Shown piece after piece: positions 47,110 through 60,689 of a stretch of DNA of 64,000 nucleotides. A program made the position numbers and the translations under genes. The stretch covers positions 29,346-93,345 of the forward strand of contig QANY01004680.1 of assembly GCA_003255025.1 (NCBI GenBank), given 5' to 3'. The notes beneath the pieces were generated by a model that was not told the origin of the DNA, searched no databases, and saw only the letters and a program-made list of their open reading frames with translations. Origin of the DNA: Datisca glomerata. Lineage: Eukaryota; Streptophyta; Magnoliopsida; Cucurbitales; Datiscaceae. Position 1 is the stretch's first letter. Each line of letters starts with the position of its first letter.

Positions 47110-49855
47110 TAAACCAAATGATAATATCCATTTTTTAGAAGCTAACTCGTAAGGGCCTTCCGATTTGGGTGTCAATTTTTTAGCGTACATGACTCACATG
47201 ACATGATCTGCCGCCTTTAATACTATATCACCTTCATGGAATACCCGCGGTCGCACCATTGCTTCATAGGTCTTGATCATCATATCTTGGGAAGCTTGGA
47301 TACTTTCTGTGGCTTTGTCCCTCCTTTCATCTATTACCACTAGATTGCCAAGGTATGTAGAACATTCAACTCCTGCCAAATATGATAACTTGGATGATGT
47401 CACCATCACTTCTGGTGGTATGCCCACTTCACAACTGTAAACTAAAGCAAAAGGGGTTGCCTATGTTGGGGATTGTTTCGGTGTCTTATATCCACAATGC
47501 TAAAAGGAGTAGCTCATGACATGCATTCTAAACATCATGGGCCATACAACTAAGTCTCTTGAGTAATGTCTTGTTGGTTGCTTCAACCGAACCATTCCCC
47601 TTAGGGCAATAAGGTGTGGACTTATCATGGCGGTTTTCATATACTTCCAAGAGATCAATACTTTACTTATGAACGTTCTCCCCTTGTCTGAGATGATACG
47701 TTTTGGTAGCCCAAAGTGGCAAATGATGTTCTCCTTAATAAAGTTGTAAACCTGCATACATGTCCCTTTCTTTAAAGGTATGGCCTTTATCCATTTGGTG
47801 TAATAATCTGTGGCAACCAGGATCCATATTTAACCCTTTGATGTAGGTGAGATGGGTCCAATGAAGTCTAGAGCTAGGTATGGAATGGCCAAGGAACTTC
47901 CTTTGGGTGTAGGGACATAGAGGGTGAAAATATGACGTCTCCTAAGACTTGAAAGCATGACAAATTATCATAATTTAGCGCATTTTCTTCCATAGTGGGC
48001 CAATAGTACCCCAACCTCAGCAATTCCTCATATAGCCTCCTAAATCCCTGGTGCTCGCCATACGCCCCTTTATGCACTTCCTCCATGATAGTTCGTTTAT
48101 CATCGATGCTCAAGCACTTAAGAGGGTGGCCATCTACACTAACTCTGAACAATTATTCATTTAACAAAAAGAAGCTATGACTCCATTTCTTAATAATTGT
48201 GGCGTCCGTCGTACTTGATGAAAGAGTATCATCTTTCTAATAGAAAATGTAAGGTTGTTGCCAATCCGTCATAAATTCCAGTAGATGAACCTCCTTGGCG
48301 TCAGGAACCAATTGACACTTAAGGCAATTCTTTTGAATAGCAATGGCCTCTTTAGTCATGTTCGGCCAATTGAAATCCATCGTTTGGAAATGACGGTGTA
48401 GGAGTGGTCTGTCTGTGGTGCAATAGTCTTCAAGTCAAATAAATTTCTCAACTCCTTGTACAGAGCATTTTCTCCTTGAAATAATTGTTCTTTGATTTTA
48501 CATCTCTAATCCTGGAATGGTGGCTCAACATTCCCTTCAGCCATGACAGTTGAGGTCTTAACAACAATCTCAACCATTAGAATATGGTTGGTAAGGGGGA
48601 ATTCGGTGGATAGAGTTTCCAAGGCATCAGCATGGCAGTTGTTAGACCTGGGGGTGTGCTCGAAAATAACATCGCCAAATGTAGTAACAATCTTTTGGAC
48701 CTCATGACAGTATTGTGCAAGGGCAATTTTTTTCACGGTGAAATACCCTTTAACTTGGCTGATGTTCAAATCGGAATCCCATTTGACTATGATAATGGAG
48801 GCACATTTGTCATTTCCATATCGGAGCCCCAATATAAAAGCTTTGTAATCCGCCTCATTATTTGTACATGGAAAAATAACTTGTATGCCATTGAGAAAAT
48901 ATTGTTTAAAGGATCCTCCAGAACAAGTCCTACTCCACCACTAGAATGAATGGATGAACCGTAAAATGTAAAGCCCAAGGTGCACCATTACAATTATTGA
49001 CTTCATGTAAATCATCGAGTATAGTTTTATCTAGAGGTTTTGGCTCTCCACTTGGGAATTGGGCCAATAAGTCTGGTAAAGCTTCATTCTTTTGCACCTT
49101 TGAGGTAATGGGTGTAATGTCAAACTCGCTTAACAACATAGTCTATCAGGTAAGACTCATGTTCAATGCAGGCCTGGTTAACAAAAAATGAATGGGTTAG
49201 ACTTAATCATTAAATGAATTCGATTGCCCAACATATAATGCCAAACATTTTACGTGGTGAATACAAGAATTAGACAATTCTTTTTACACTGGGCACTCTA
49301 GTCCCTCCTTTTCTTGAGCTAACAACGCTCCAATGCACTTAGAGGTTGAGTTGATATAAAACAGTAATGGTAAGTCACTATTCGGCGACACCATATGGCA
49401 GGTCATAAGGGCACATCTTTGATGACATCATACTTCTGTTGGTGCTTCTCTGTCCATGAAAAAGTGAAATCTCCCCTTTAAAAGTGGTTGTATGTCACTA
49501 ATAGACTCTGCAAGGGTGGGTATGAACCAGCGAATGTAGGATACCTTTACAAAGAATGCCTTCAACTCCTTCACTGCTTGTGGTGGGGGTATATCTCTGA
49601 TCGCCTTCACCTTAGACTGGTCAATGTCTATACCCTACTTATGTACACAAAATCCCAGGAACTTTCCCCAAGAAATACCAAAATCGCACTTCAATGGGTT
49701 CATCTTAACCTTATAGACCTTGCACATTTCAAAGACACTCCTCGAGTACTTCCGATATGAGTCCGTTTTCTTGGACTTGACTATTAGATCATCTACATAG
49801 TATTCAACATAGTCGTGGATCATATCATGCAAGATCGTTGTCATAGCCCGCTAAG
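47110..49855 (-). pseudogene. Gypsy-B pol (RT-RH-aRNH-INT), decayed
   Basis: Minus strand: end of reverse transcriptase with catalytic YVDDLIVKS at about 49790-49820, then KMNPLKCDFGISWGKFLGF. RNase H fragments follow at 49610-49320. The second RNase H region is at about 49140-48506 (LAQFPSGEPKPLDKTI, EDPLNNIFSMAYKLF, CHEVQKI, EHTPRSNNCHADAL). Integrase zinc-binding region at 48152-47990 (EEVHKGAYGEHQGFRRLYEE, LGYYWPTMEENA). Core at 47757-47690 (FIKENIICHFGLPKRIISDK). C-terminal tail at 47427-47194 (TYEAMVRPRVFHEGDIVLKA). Many frame breaks. The reverse-transcriptase start, protease and gag C-terminus are missing where the next insertion lies. Confidence 0.85.
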
Positions 49856-49871
49856 TAGCTCCGTTGCGTCG

Positions 49872-51235
49872 TGATAAAAGAAAACAAGCGCGATGCAACG
49901 GTTTCCAAAATTAAAAACTTTTATTGAAAGTTTTTTTAATACATAATCAATGGTTGACACGTAGCAATTACTGTGAATTCTATTTATTTTTATCAGATAA
50001 ATATCTAAATAACAATTAATTCAAAACTAATATATCTTATTAGCCCTATACACTAACTTATCTGTTATTTCACAAATAACATGTTTAGTTAATTCAAATT
50101 ATTATCTAATAATAATTTTTAATTATCTAATTTCACAAATTAGATATTCTGTCTCACATATCGATAAATGAAAGATAATCGATAATTATATATATATAAT
50201 TTTTGAAATATATATAATTCTTAATTAATTTTTAATTAATTAATCACACAAAATTATCTCATTATTATGCACTTGCCCTAGAATAAAAATTCTTTTGCAA
50301 GTCAATCATTTTTTCATGTTCTAAAAAATTCACATCCTAGATTGTGTAGTACAGAGATGACTTGGGAACCATGGACCTATAATCCTGAGCTTCAATAAAT
50401 CAGATTATTAATTAAATAATCTTATTTATTAATTTCATCATTACTCCTCTATAAATATGGATTGCACTCTTAGAGATTATAGATGTATTTACAGAGTATT
50501 CTCGTGTAGTCTATTGATATAATCATTTCACGTAATTCTGTCCTCCAATTATTGGTATGTAAATTAGAACTGGTCAAAAATATTATTTTATCCTTCTAAT
50601 TACCTTTTCATCCTTAAGTATCATTAATTCACTAGTGAATGACTAATTTTTAATCGTATTATAAATTTAAGCTCAATAACCATTTAGTTTCAGAATTAAC
50701 ATTTAAGAAAAGCAATATACGATCTGTTTGGAAAAATTGGATTCCAAAATCTAGTAAGGTCATGTTCTCAACCATCCATATCACTGAATTTCTAAAATAA
50801 AAGTCACTAGCATCTTTTACAAACAAACTTTAACGAATGAAACAAAAGATCTAGTAGACTTGTATAGGAGTTCATGACTACTTAGGATTCAGATCGATCC
50901 ACATATGATCATCATATTTATGTGTATTAAATCTTTATGATAAATGGTAAGTTAATAAAGATATTAATTCACATTATTCCTGTCATATATAATCTTATTG
51001 TGTAAAGTACATTCACTTAGATGTCTATCCAAATCAATGATCCAGATCTAGATCACATGTATTCATAATGCTTAGTGAACCGTACTAGAAACCATTCATT
51101 AAAGTTTTCATACTTTAATGTGTTGCTGACAATTTTATTCATTATCTATGATCTTAATCTTCTCGTACTAATACAAAATCATAGTCTCATTAATGAATAT
51201 GAAATTTTTTAGATATTTATATAAATTATTCAACA
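49872..51235 (-). mobile_element. Probable solo LTR, distinct family, in Gypsy-B
   Basis: A foreign AT-rich block interrupts Gypsy-B between RT (49855) and gag (about 51270). On the plus strand it can be read TGATAAAAG ... TTCAACA, that is, an LTR in minus orientation starting TGTTGAATAA, a common Copia LTR start. At its left edge are inverted 11-bp arms ccgttgcgtcg (49861-49871) and cgcgatgcaacgg (49889-49901). No matching target duplication was found, and host sequence is missing across it, so the edges are uncertain. Confidence 0.5.
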
Positions 51236-51269
51236 ATAATTTTACAGAATAATTATAAGAAAATTGCTA

Positions 51270-53553
51270 GTCTTTTCCTCTATGAAAAAGAACTTCGCCA
51301 AAAAGGTTGACACCATTTATGTACATGTCAAGATCGACTCAGGTGCTAAGCCCGCATACCAGTATTAGGCTCACTCTGTTAAGGATTTATAGAGTTCCTT
51401 CAAGCACTTGGACTCATCATAGCTGTAGGGCCCTATGTTGTCAATGAAATGGATCATGTGCTTTTTGGCTTACCCATTTCTGCCATTGTATTTACAAAAT
51501 TCAGGAAGTGCTGTAAGGTTTAAGGGTTGGCTCAGCTGAATATGGTGGCTTAATGTCAACAATGGACTTGTTCAGAGATGCTCTCACCCTATCATCTTGA
51601 AGCATTTTTTAAGGGCTTCATTGGTAATGAAAGAACTACTTCCAATGTGGGTATTGCTTGTGTTTGGGGTAAGATGGGTATGTGATGGTGCTACAGTTTG
51701 GTGTTGGGACCGATTGGTTTTAAAAGTAATTAAAAACAAGTTTGAACCACGAATAGTTCGTGGGCGGAATATAAAAAAAATCAATTAACTTATTTAATCA
51801 AATTAAATAACTTAAAACTAAGCAACATGCGATTATGCATATACGGCATTTAAATGAGAAGATAAGGTTAGAAACAATTTTTTAACCTATACTTTGTATC
51901 GGAGAATTTCTGAACTGGTAGAACTCCTTCAAGTTTCAGGATCCGAATCACGCACTTGAACTTCAAGAACGATTTTTGAATTTCATCCACCAACAACCAC
52001 CCGTTAAATTCATAAATATATCTCACAAGGATTTTGTGTAAAAATTTAAGTGTGAGCTCTCAAAACTATTGAATAAGAAAAATAAAAAAATTTCTCCTTC
52101 AATATAATTTTCGGCGGCAATAGGGAGGGAGGAGAAAACGTTTTTCTCTTTTTACTTTGTTAACAAGCAACTGTATCTTATCGAAAATCTATTTGCAATC
52201 AGATTGCTATTAGATTTTGATAAAATGCAATTTTTAATATTTATAAATATACCCATATATTTTATAATTTCTGAAAAATTCACCACATATATTCATAATG
52301 CCAAAAATTACAATATTCTCTAGAGTTTGAGTTGTATCGAGATTCAACAATCCTATTGATAAATATCATTATCAATTAATTAATTTTTTATATACTAATT
52401 ATCTAATAATTAGAAAATAATAAACTAATTAATTTCAATCAATATAATCACACTTAACTAATTAAGTGACATCACCCATAACATATAATCAGCTTCATAT
52501 TTATGAATCGCGTAACTCCAACTTAATTAAATTACAATCCTAACAGCCGAGGTATTGCCCGTCAATTCGAACTCATTTGACATATCAAATATTACAACTA
52601 ACTAAGTCAAGTTACGTATTCACCTGAAGATTAAGGTAATTACAAAAATACCTTTAAGGTGTAACAAGCAGATTTAGAGCTTGGTAAACGGTTTTGGGCT
52701 TTAAACTAATTTGTTACCGGTCTATTCAACATGTTCATAACATATCTTGGTTAACCATTTGTGTCTCCATTCTCATACCCCAAGACTGGCATCCATTGAT
52801 TTAACCTAACAGTCATAATCCGATTCAAATGCCTAGTTGATCCTAAGACTGCGAATATCGTTCTCAACTTTCTCAAAAGAGTTCGTCTGGAGACACCTCT
52901 GTCTTCACTCTTCGTTTGTTGATGAAAGTTCTAGGACTTGAGTAATTTATAAACACACTTTAATTTAAAATAAAACTTTCAATTTATTCACAATAATTCA
53001 ATAATACTAATGTCTGAGAAATAATTAAATACAAATAAATAGTTATTACACGTTATTTTATGGACATATTCTAACATTGGGGTGGTGGTAGGGTGGCATT
53101 TTCTAGGTGTGAGGCATCGGCAATGACAGTGGGTCTAGGTGAACCGCAAATTATGAAAGGTGGAGTTGGTGGTACAATACTAGCTTGCGCATTGGTTTGG
53201 GTATTTCCTTGAATATTAAGTTGAGCTTGGTTCTAGGAAAATGTTTGTGGTTGAGCGTCCATGGTTGAGGATGGCTGAAGGCCTACGGTTGAGGGTGGTA
53301 GTGACGGTGGTGGGTGTTCTAATGAAGATGCATTGATATATGAAGTGAGATTTTTAATGGTTCTCCTCATTTTAGCGTTAGAATCTTGAAGTTCTCGAAT
53401 GGCTTTAGGTTTATCTTGCACTTGCGCGGATGGAGTTGTTGATGGTTGTTCATGAAAGGTATTCTCCTCCTCCAGGCCACGATCATCATTGAGTAATGAT
53501 ATGTCCCCTTCCGTGCGTGACAATTTTGTTTTTCCACTTCCACATCTGGCCAT
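51270..53553 (-). pseudogene. Gypsy-B gag, split by a solo LTR
   Basis: The N-terminal part reads from ATG at 53553 (MARCGSGKTKLSRTEGD, then a proline- and serine-rich stretch at PPPSLPPSTVGLQPSS) down to 53233 and beyond. After the solo LTR at 51702-53076 the frame-broken remainder at 51701-51270 shows the retrotransposon gag domain: LPEFCKYNG, HMIHFIDNIGPYSYDESK, CLKELYKSLTE and FLAKFFFIEEKT. By family knowledge gag forms the capsid-like particle. Protease and linker sequences that should follow are lost. Confidence 0.75.
51702..53076 (-). mobile_element. Solo LTR of the Copia-2 family
   Basis: Read on the minus strand it starts TGTTAGAATATGTCCATAAA and follows the Copia-2 LTR (54618 and 60690) through blocks such as gtgaagacagaggtgtc..tccagacgaactc, ggttaaatcaatggatgcc and ctttaatcttcaggtgaatac-like sequence, at perhaps 75-80% identity. 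Length 1375 bp, ends TG...CA. Flanks tttgg (51697-51701) and ttggg (53077-53081) are a plausible target duplication with one mismatch. No internal region is present, so it probably arose by LTR-LTR recombination. Confidence 0.8.
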
Positions 53554-53616
53554 GGTGGTTTTCTGAAAAGTAAAAAAGAAAGAATGAAAGAAAAACTAGC
53601 TAGAAAGATAAACCAC

Positions 53617-53636
53617 TCCCTAGTGGAGTCGCTAAA
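53617..53636 (-). other. Primer-binding site region of Gypsy-B
   Basis: On the minus strand the LTR end ...TTTACA is followed by TTTAGCGACTCCACTAGGG. This is close to the TTTGGCGACTCC-type primer site common in Tat-lineage elements. I do not assign the tRNA. It fixes the 5' LTR inner edge at 53637. Confidence 0.65.
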
Positions 53637-54617
53637 TGTAAATGCGAAGATGAAAGAGTGAATACAAAAGTGGTCTAATCTCGTATAAGCCACCAGAGTA
53701 ATGCCTGAGAATGCTTGAGAGGACACTGGAAGGTGAAGGGGGAGCACTTAGAATACTCAAGGGAGGTGACAAAATGCTTTTTGTGGTTGGGAATGGTTCT
53801 CTCTCTACTTAGGATTTGTTCTTCTTGTCTCAAATGAAGGAGAAGACCTCATTTATAGATGACATAAGGGGGGACCATTGTAACTAATCCCTTGATTAGT
53901 TATGGGATTGCTTAACATAGCATACCACCTCAGTTAATCGTGCTGAGGTATAAGGGGAAGATCTCACGCGTGTCAAATGACGGACACTACGTGGGAGTCA
54001 CAAAGTGGCCACGATCTTGGGTGACTTCGGGGGAACGAGCCTAGCCGATGGGGCTCAGGAGCGGCCTTCACTTAAAGCATCCCCTCGAGTTGTTAAGACT
54101 AACTCTCTTCCCAAGGTGGGATGGTAGCACACGCTTAGTATTCAAAGTGGCCATATCAGATGAGATATGTCATTTCCAATAAGGCATAGTCTCACCCTTA
54201 ATCCTACCAGACCATAACCTTCAAAGCATTACCAGGCAACCATACGTCCACTCTAGTCTTTGTCACTTGAGTTGGTGGTTTTTTAAGCGATAGCATGTTA
54301 CAGCAGTATAATCATACATTCACCCAAAGTGTGTACTCATTATTCCCATTGAGCGTAATGGTAAGTAATTTGTTGATGTTTGAGGTGACTCATTTTTGGT
54401 GTTTCCATAAAGGAAAGAGACAGTATCACGGAGGCGATGCAGGCACCTTATGGGTGTGGCATCCGATCTTATCCCCATGGGGGACTTCTCACCCAACTCC
54501 CATTGGGGCGGCACCCCATAGAATCGTTATGTAGACGGCACCCCATTGGGGGTTTTTCTCCCAGTCCTCATGGAGGGCTTTTCTCCGAGTCCCCATAAGG
54601 GCGGCACTCCATGGTAA

Positions 54618-56504
54618 CGTTAGAATTATATCCATAAAGTAGGGTGTAATAATTTTTTAAGAGTAAACAATTATTTATTGACATTTATGTATTACTAAAT
54701 TTTATGAATAAATGAAAGTTTACTTTAATTAAAATGTGTTTATAATTTACTTAAGTTCTAGAACTATTATCAACGTAAGAAGAGTAAAGACTGAGAGGTC
54801 TTCCAGACAAACTATTTTGAGATAGTTCAAAATATTATTTGCAATCTTAAGATCAACTAGACAATCGAGTCTAATTTAACTGTTAGGTTGAACCAAAGGA
54901 TGTTGGTCTTGGGGCATGGGAGTGGAGACTCTAATGGTTGACCTAGACATGTTATGGAACATGTTGAATGAACTACTAACAAATTAGTTTAGAGCAAAGC
55001 CGTTTATCTAGCTCTAAATCTAATTGTTACACATTAGGGGTATTTTCATGTTTACCTTAATCCTGAGGTGAATACAGAACTTGATTAGTTACTTGCGATC
55101 TTTGATTCGTCAAGGGAGTGAGTTCGAACTGTCGGACAATACCTCAGCTGTTGAGATCATGATTCAACTATGTTGGAGTTACATGATTCACAGATATTGA
55201 ATTCATGACGAGATTGTAAACGCAACAATATCATCATATGATTTATTGATGAGTGTGAATAAATAAAATTGACCAGGTACTCGATAAAATGAATAATTGA
55301 ATAAGACATGTGAACTATACGAGATACTCCACTGTTATATCTTTCTTATTCACAGTCAATAAAGGAGTTAAGGAAATAATAACTAGAGGGGTAAAATGGT
55401 AATTTTACATTTCACTCTTGTTACTGATAATCACAAAGGGTAACATCGTAAAATATCCTATGGAACATGAGATAAACATGCTTATTTTGACCAACAGAAA
55501 AGTGTAGCGCGTATGAATAGAGAGTTGATTCGGCATCAGACCTATATTGGAATCATACGATGTCGGGATTAAATAGATCAGAACTTTATAGAGATAAATT
55601 AGTCGGGTATTTGAATCTCATAGCTTTATTTATATGGGTCCATTCGGTCTCAGGAGTAGCTCATAAGGACATGAATGAGAAACAGTGTTTTGGACCAAGT
55701 TACACTTCCTGAATCCATATGTGATAGGTGTCATCACGAAATTAGTGAAGACTAAAATTACTGTTCAAATTAATTAATTTTTTATTTTCTAATTATTGGA
55801 TATTTAGTAAATGAAAGAAATTAATTAATTAGTTGATAGAGATCAATTTAATTTATCAATTTTAATTTATGAATTTGAACACAGTCCAAATTATTGGATA
55901 TTTAGTAAAAATCGCAGATAGCAATGCACAGGGAGACAAATTTTGGTAGCAATGCACATGGAGATGAATTTTGGTAATTTAACATATATGAGTATATGTG
56001 TAAATTTCATAATTATTATATAAAAGATTGCATTAGGGTTGCATCCCTAACCCTAATCATAGTGTGTGATTATTCAGATCAGAATAGAATTTCTCTCACC
56101 TCGCCCTACAGTTATCGCTGAAAACTATCAGAGGAAGTAGAAAATTTATTTTTTTCTTCATTAGTTGTTTAGAGACCACACTCTATTCCGAACAATATCC
56201 TTGCGAGACATACTTTTGAACCTACGAGTGGTTGTTGGTGTGAAGATCAATTGAAGTTCTGTAAATCTCAAGAACGAAGAACGCAAGACAAATAATTGGA
56301 TCCCGCCAGATCATAATTTCTCCATTACAAGAAAATATATAAATTGCTTCTATCTTTTCTCAATACATTTATCTGAAGTATATGATCATTGAGTGGTTTT
56401 ATAATTAATTTGATTAAATATTTGTTTTGAAATTTGTTTATATTCTACCGACGAACCGTTCATGATTCATTAATTTTATTCTAAATCTAAAACTCGATCC
56501 AACA
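54618..56504 (+). repeat. Copia-2 5' LTR (1887 bp)
   Basis: Starts cgttagaattatatccataaag and ends cgatccaaca, followed by the primer site attagtatcagagcc at 56505-56519. That is one base from the usual TGGTATCAGAGCC complementary to initiator Met tRNA. A twin copy lies at 60690-62540. Confidence 0.9.
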
Positions 56505-57022
56505 ATTAGTATCAGAGCCTAGGGTTCTTGGTTATGCATATTATGTGATTAAGCATATGTATGGATGGATATTATGATATTGTCATATATTTTTATATGG
56601 TAGATTCAAAGCATGTTTGAATGTGTTTTATGAATGGATCTCGATCGATTAGCTCTATGTGTTATTTTTCAATTTTAGAATTGATGTACGGCGAAATTGA
56701 GACATTGGAATCTCTCATGGGAGCTAGGAAATTTTAGAATTGCATTGGTTAAACACTTAGACGGAAGCACATTCGAATCTCTCATCGGAGATAGTCAATG
56801 GGGCTAAGGTGACCAAAATCATTGATGATTGGTTAAGCTAGATGTACTGACATCTTGAGAAGCGTTAACCAAACGAGGAGAGTGTCTATACGATAAGAGG
56901 TATCTTGCATTGTCCTTATATGATATGAGTTATTGTTGTTGATCGTAACATCATGGAAGAAATATGTTTTTCTTAGATTTTTAAATATTTAACTATTTGC
57001 ATCATGCATCATACTTTCCTAA

Positions 57023-60000
57023 ATGATTGAGTATTTATTTACATCGCTTTATTTATTCTTTTTAGTAATCATGTCGTTATTCACAGTCTCAACAATCTTG
57101 AATGTGAACAAACTTACTGGTGAGAATTATGTGGATTGGAAACGTAATATTGATATCGTGCTGACGGTAGAAAAGCACAAGTTTGTGCTCACCACCCCTT
57201 GTCCCCCTTAAGCCTATTACTGAATCGACTCATGAGGAAAATAATGTTTATACTTCTTGACTGTGTTCTGATGAGATCGCCAGGTGTTAAATCTTGACAT
57301 TTATTAGCAATGTGTTGTAACAACAACATCAGAACATGGAGACCGCCGACAATATGATGTTGAATATTACCGAAATGTTTGAGGATCAAGGTCATCTAGT
57401 CAAACAAGCTGTTGTGTGAAACTTCAGGGATTGTCGGATGAAGCCCGAAACTCTTGTTAGAGAATATATGATATTGATCATTATTTATCTAAATGAGATG
57501 AAGATCATGTGAGCTTAAGTGGATGGCGAGACTCCAGTTGATATGATCCTTAAGACTCTTCCAGACACATTTGATAACTTTGAACTTAATTATTTGATAA
57601 ATAAGTTGAGGTGCTCTCTTCTGGAACTTATGAAGGAGTTACAAGCAACTGAGACCCTGTTTCTGAAGGGCAAAAGGAAGAATGGAGAGGAAAACTTTAC
57701 TGAAAGTTAGCCTTCCACCTCTGGCGCCAAAAGGAAACACAAGAGAGGTCCAAAGAAAGCTAAGAAGAAGATAACTCGAAAGCTTTGAAAGGTAAGGGCC
57801 CTGTGGAAGTGGACAAGTCGAAAGACAAGTGTCATCATTGCAGATTCGTTGGCCATTGGAAACACAACTCCTCGGATTATCTCAAGGAGTTGAATTCCAA
57901 AGGTAAATTACTTGTTACCGAAGCTTGTTATGTGGATGACTTTACTTTTTCATGGATTGTAGACTCTGCAGCCAATAATCATATTTGTTGTTCCCCAGGA
58001 AAATGGAGCACTAGTATCGGCAGTATCAGTTGGAACTATTAAATCGTTATTTGAGAATAGTTATTCAGTTTTACGTAATGTTTATTATATCCCGATTTTA
58101 GGAAAACACGCATTTCACTACCCACATGTAAATCCTACATAGAAGGCAAAATGACCAAGAGATACTTTTCAGTGAAGGGTGAAAAAGAGCCACTCAATAC
58201 ATCAAACTCATATATTGTGATGTATGTGGGCCATTGAATATCCAAGGAAGAGGAGTTTATGAATATTTTGTAACCTTCACACATGACTACTCACATTTTG
58301 GACATGTTTATCTAATGCGCCAAAAGTCTGAAACCTTTGAAAAGTTCAAAGAGTACAAAGCTATGGTTAAGAAGCAATAAGAAAATTATATCAAAACACT
58401 ATGATCTGATCGTGGTGGAGAGTACTTACTGAAAGAGTTCGAAGACCTTTTTAAGGAAGATGGTATTCTTTCTCAGCTTACAGCACCTGGCACTCCAGAA
58501 CAGAATGATGTGTTAAAGAGAAGGAATCAAACTCTTATAAATATGGTTAGATCCATGATGATTTACTCATCCATCCCATATTCATTCTGGGGATATCCCT
58601 TAGAAACAGTGGCACATATTCTGAATCAAGTTCCATAAAAAACAGTGTCTAGTACACCATATGAAAGATGGACTAGACGAAAGTCGTCAGTAAGCCACCT
58701 TAGGATATGAGGATGTTCAACATACATACTGAGACCGAAGACAGGTAAGTTAGTCAGTCGATCAAAGTTATGTCTATTTTGTAGTATATCCCAAGGGAAT
58801 GAAGAGATATGTCTTTTATAGTCTAACTGACAAGAAAACATTCATGGGCATGAATGTGCATTTTCTTGAGGAGGATTATATAAGAAGTAAGAAGCTACGA
58901 AGCACACTTGTGCTAGAGGAATTATTGAGTGGGAGGACAACGACTCCCCAATCAGGACGTGTTCCCAATTCAATAATGATAGAACGACAACATGGGCCAG
59001 AGCCTACAGAGTCTTGACATAGTGGGAGGGTTGTGAGACAACCAGACATGTACATGTCTTATGGAGATGACTTGACAGCAGTCTTAGGTAAGGATCATGC
59101 TGAACCTGTTTTCTACTTACAAGCCATGGCTGGTCTTGAATTAAACCTATGACAAGAAGCCATGAATGTTGATATACAATCAACGTACTCGAACGGAGTC
59201 TGAAAGCTTGTAGATCCTCCTAAAGGGTAAAATCTTTAGGGTGTAAATAGATTTATAAGAAAAAAAGAGAGGTCCGGATGGGAATGTGGAGTCATTCAAA
59301 GCTACGCTAGTAGCCAAGGGCTACACCCAAAAGGAATGTATTGACTATGAGGATACCTTCTCGTCGGTGTCTATGCTTAATTCCATCTAAATCCTCATGT
59401 CCATTGCTGCTACCCTCGATTATGAAATCTGGTAGATGGATGTCAAGATTGCATTTTTGATTGACAACCTTGAAGAGCGCATTTATATGGATGAACCAGA
59501 CGGGTTCATGGAGAAAGGCCAAGAGGGCAACGTTTACGAACTGCTGAAGTCCATTTATGGACTAAGCAAGCGTCCCGAACATGGAATATCATATTCGATG
59601 AAACTGTCAAGAACTTCAATTTTGAGCAGTTAGTGGATGAACCCTGTGTGTATAAGCTGATACACGAAAGGAATGTGGTTTTTCTAGTTTTATACGTGGA
59701 CGATATTCTACTCATTGAGAACGATATAGGAAAATTGTTTAATGTCAAGATTTGAGTTGCAAACAATTTGATATGAAAATGTCTTAGAGAAACTGCCTTT
59801 GTCCTAGAAATTCATATCTTCCAGGATCAAAAGAACAAATAATTGACATTTTCTCAATCTTCTTATATTGATAAGGTGATGGATCGTTTCAGTATGCAAG
59901 ATTCCAACAAGGGATATCTTTCCTTTAGGCATGGGGTTAGCCTCTCCAAGGAGCAGTCCTCACGACTCCTCAAGAAAATGGAGACATGAAAAAGATTCAT

Positions 60001-60626
60001 TATGCCTCTGTCATAGGAAGTCTCATGTGTGCAACTCTTTGCTTTAGGCCAGATATTTGCTACGCCGTAGGAGTGGTAAATCAATTCCAATCTATTCATG
60101 GACTTGAGCATTTGAATGCTGTCAAATATATCATCAAGTATCTTAGGAGAACGAGAAACTACATGCTTGTGTATTCAATATTGACTTGGATATGACAGGT
60201 TATACCGACTCTGATTTCCATGCGGACAAGGATTCTAGGAGATCCACTTTAGGATTGATGTTTATCCTGAATGGTGGAGCAGTGGTATGGAGAAGTATCA
60301 AACAATCTTACATTGTTGATTCTACCATGAAAGCAAAGTATGTGGCGACTTATGAAGCTGCAAAGGAGGTTGTCTCACTTAAAAAATTCTTAAAGACTAT
60401 GGAAGTCGTTCCAGATGTTAACAAACTCATGACACTTTATTGTGACAACAGTGGGGCTGTAGCAAACTTGAAGGAACCGAGGAGCCACAAAAGATCCACA
60501 CACAGAGTAGAAGTATTATCTCATCAGAGTGATTGTTCAGTGTGGAGATGTTGTAGTAAAACACATATCGACGGTCAACAACTTGACAGATCCATTCACG
60601 AAAACTTTAAGTACCAAAGTCTTTGA
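57023..60626 (+). pseudogene. Copia-2 gag-pol, decayed
   Basis: In order on the plus strand: gag N-terminus at 57070-57200 (NVNKLTGENYVDWKRNIDI). Gag domain pieces to 57710. Zinc knuckle near 57830 (CHHCRFVGHWKHNS, last Cys replaced). Protease around 57955 (WIVDSAANNHI). Integrase at 58190-58640 (DVCGPL, SDRGGEY, and PEQNDVLKRRNQTL, where the catalytic Glu is replaced by Lys). Reverse transcriptase at 59430-59720 (MDVKIAFLIDNLEERIYM, LYVDDILLIEN). RNase H at 60186-60626 (GYTDSDFHADKDSRRST; the usual Glu in the STMEAEY motif is Lys, STMKAKY). Stops and frameshifts separate the blocks. The element cannot encode active enzymes. Confidence 0.9.
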
Positions 60627-60676
60627 TGGTCATCTGGAGGGCATGAGGATACGAGATTTTACACGCCTACTTTAAT

Positions 60677-60689
60677 CCAAGTGGGAGAT
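60677..60689 (+). other. Polypurine tract of Copia-2
   Basis: The purine-rich run aagtgggaga ends just before the 3' LTR start (TGTTGGAAT at 60690), the expected position for the plus-strand primer. Confidence 0.8.

Noticed and set aside
57189..57395. Minus-strand ORFs inside Copia-2
   Set aside because: They are shadows of the decayed plus-strand gag-pol, whose motifs are in the expected order.
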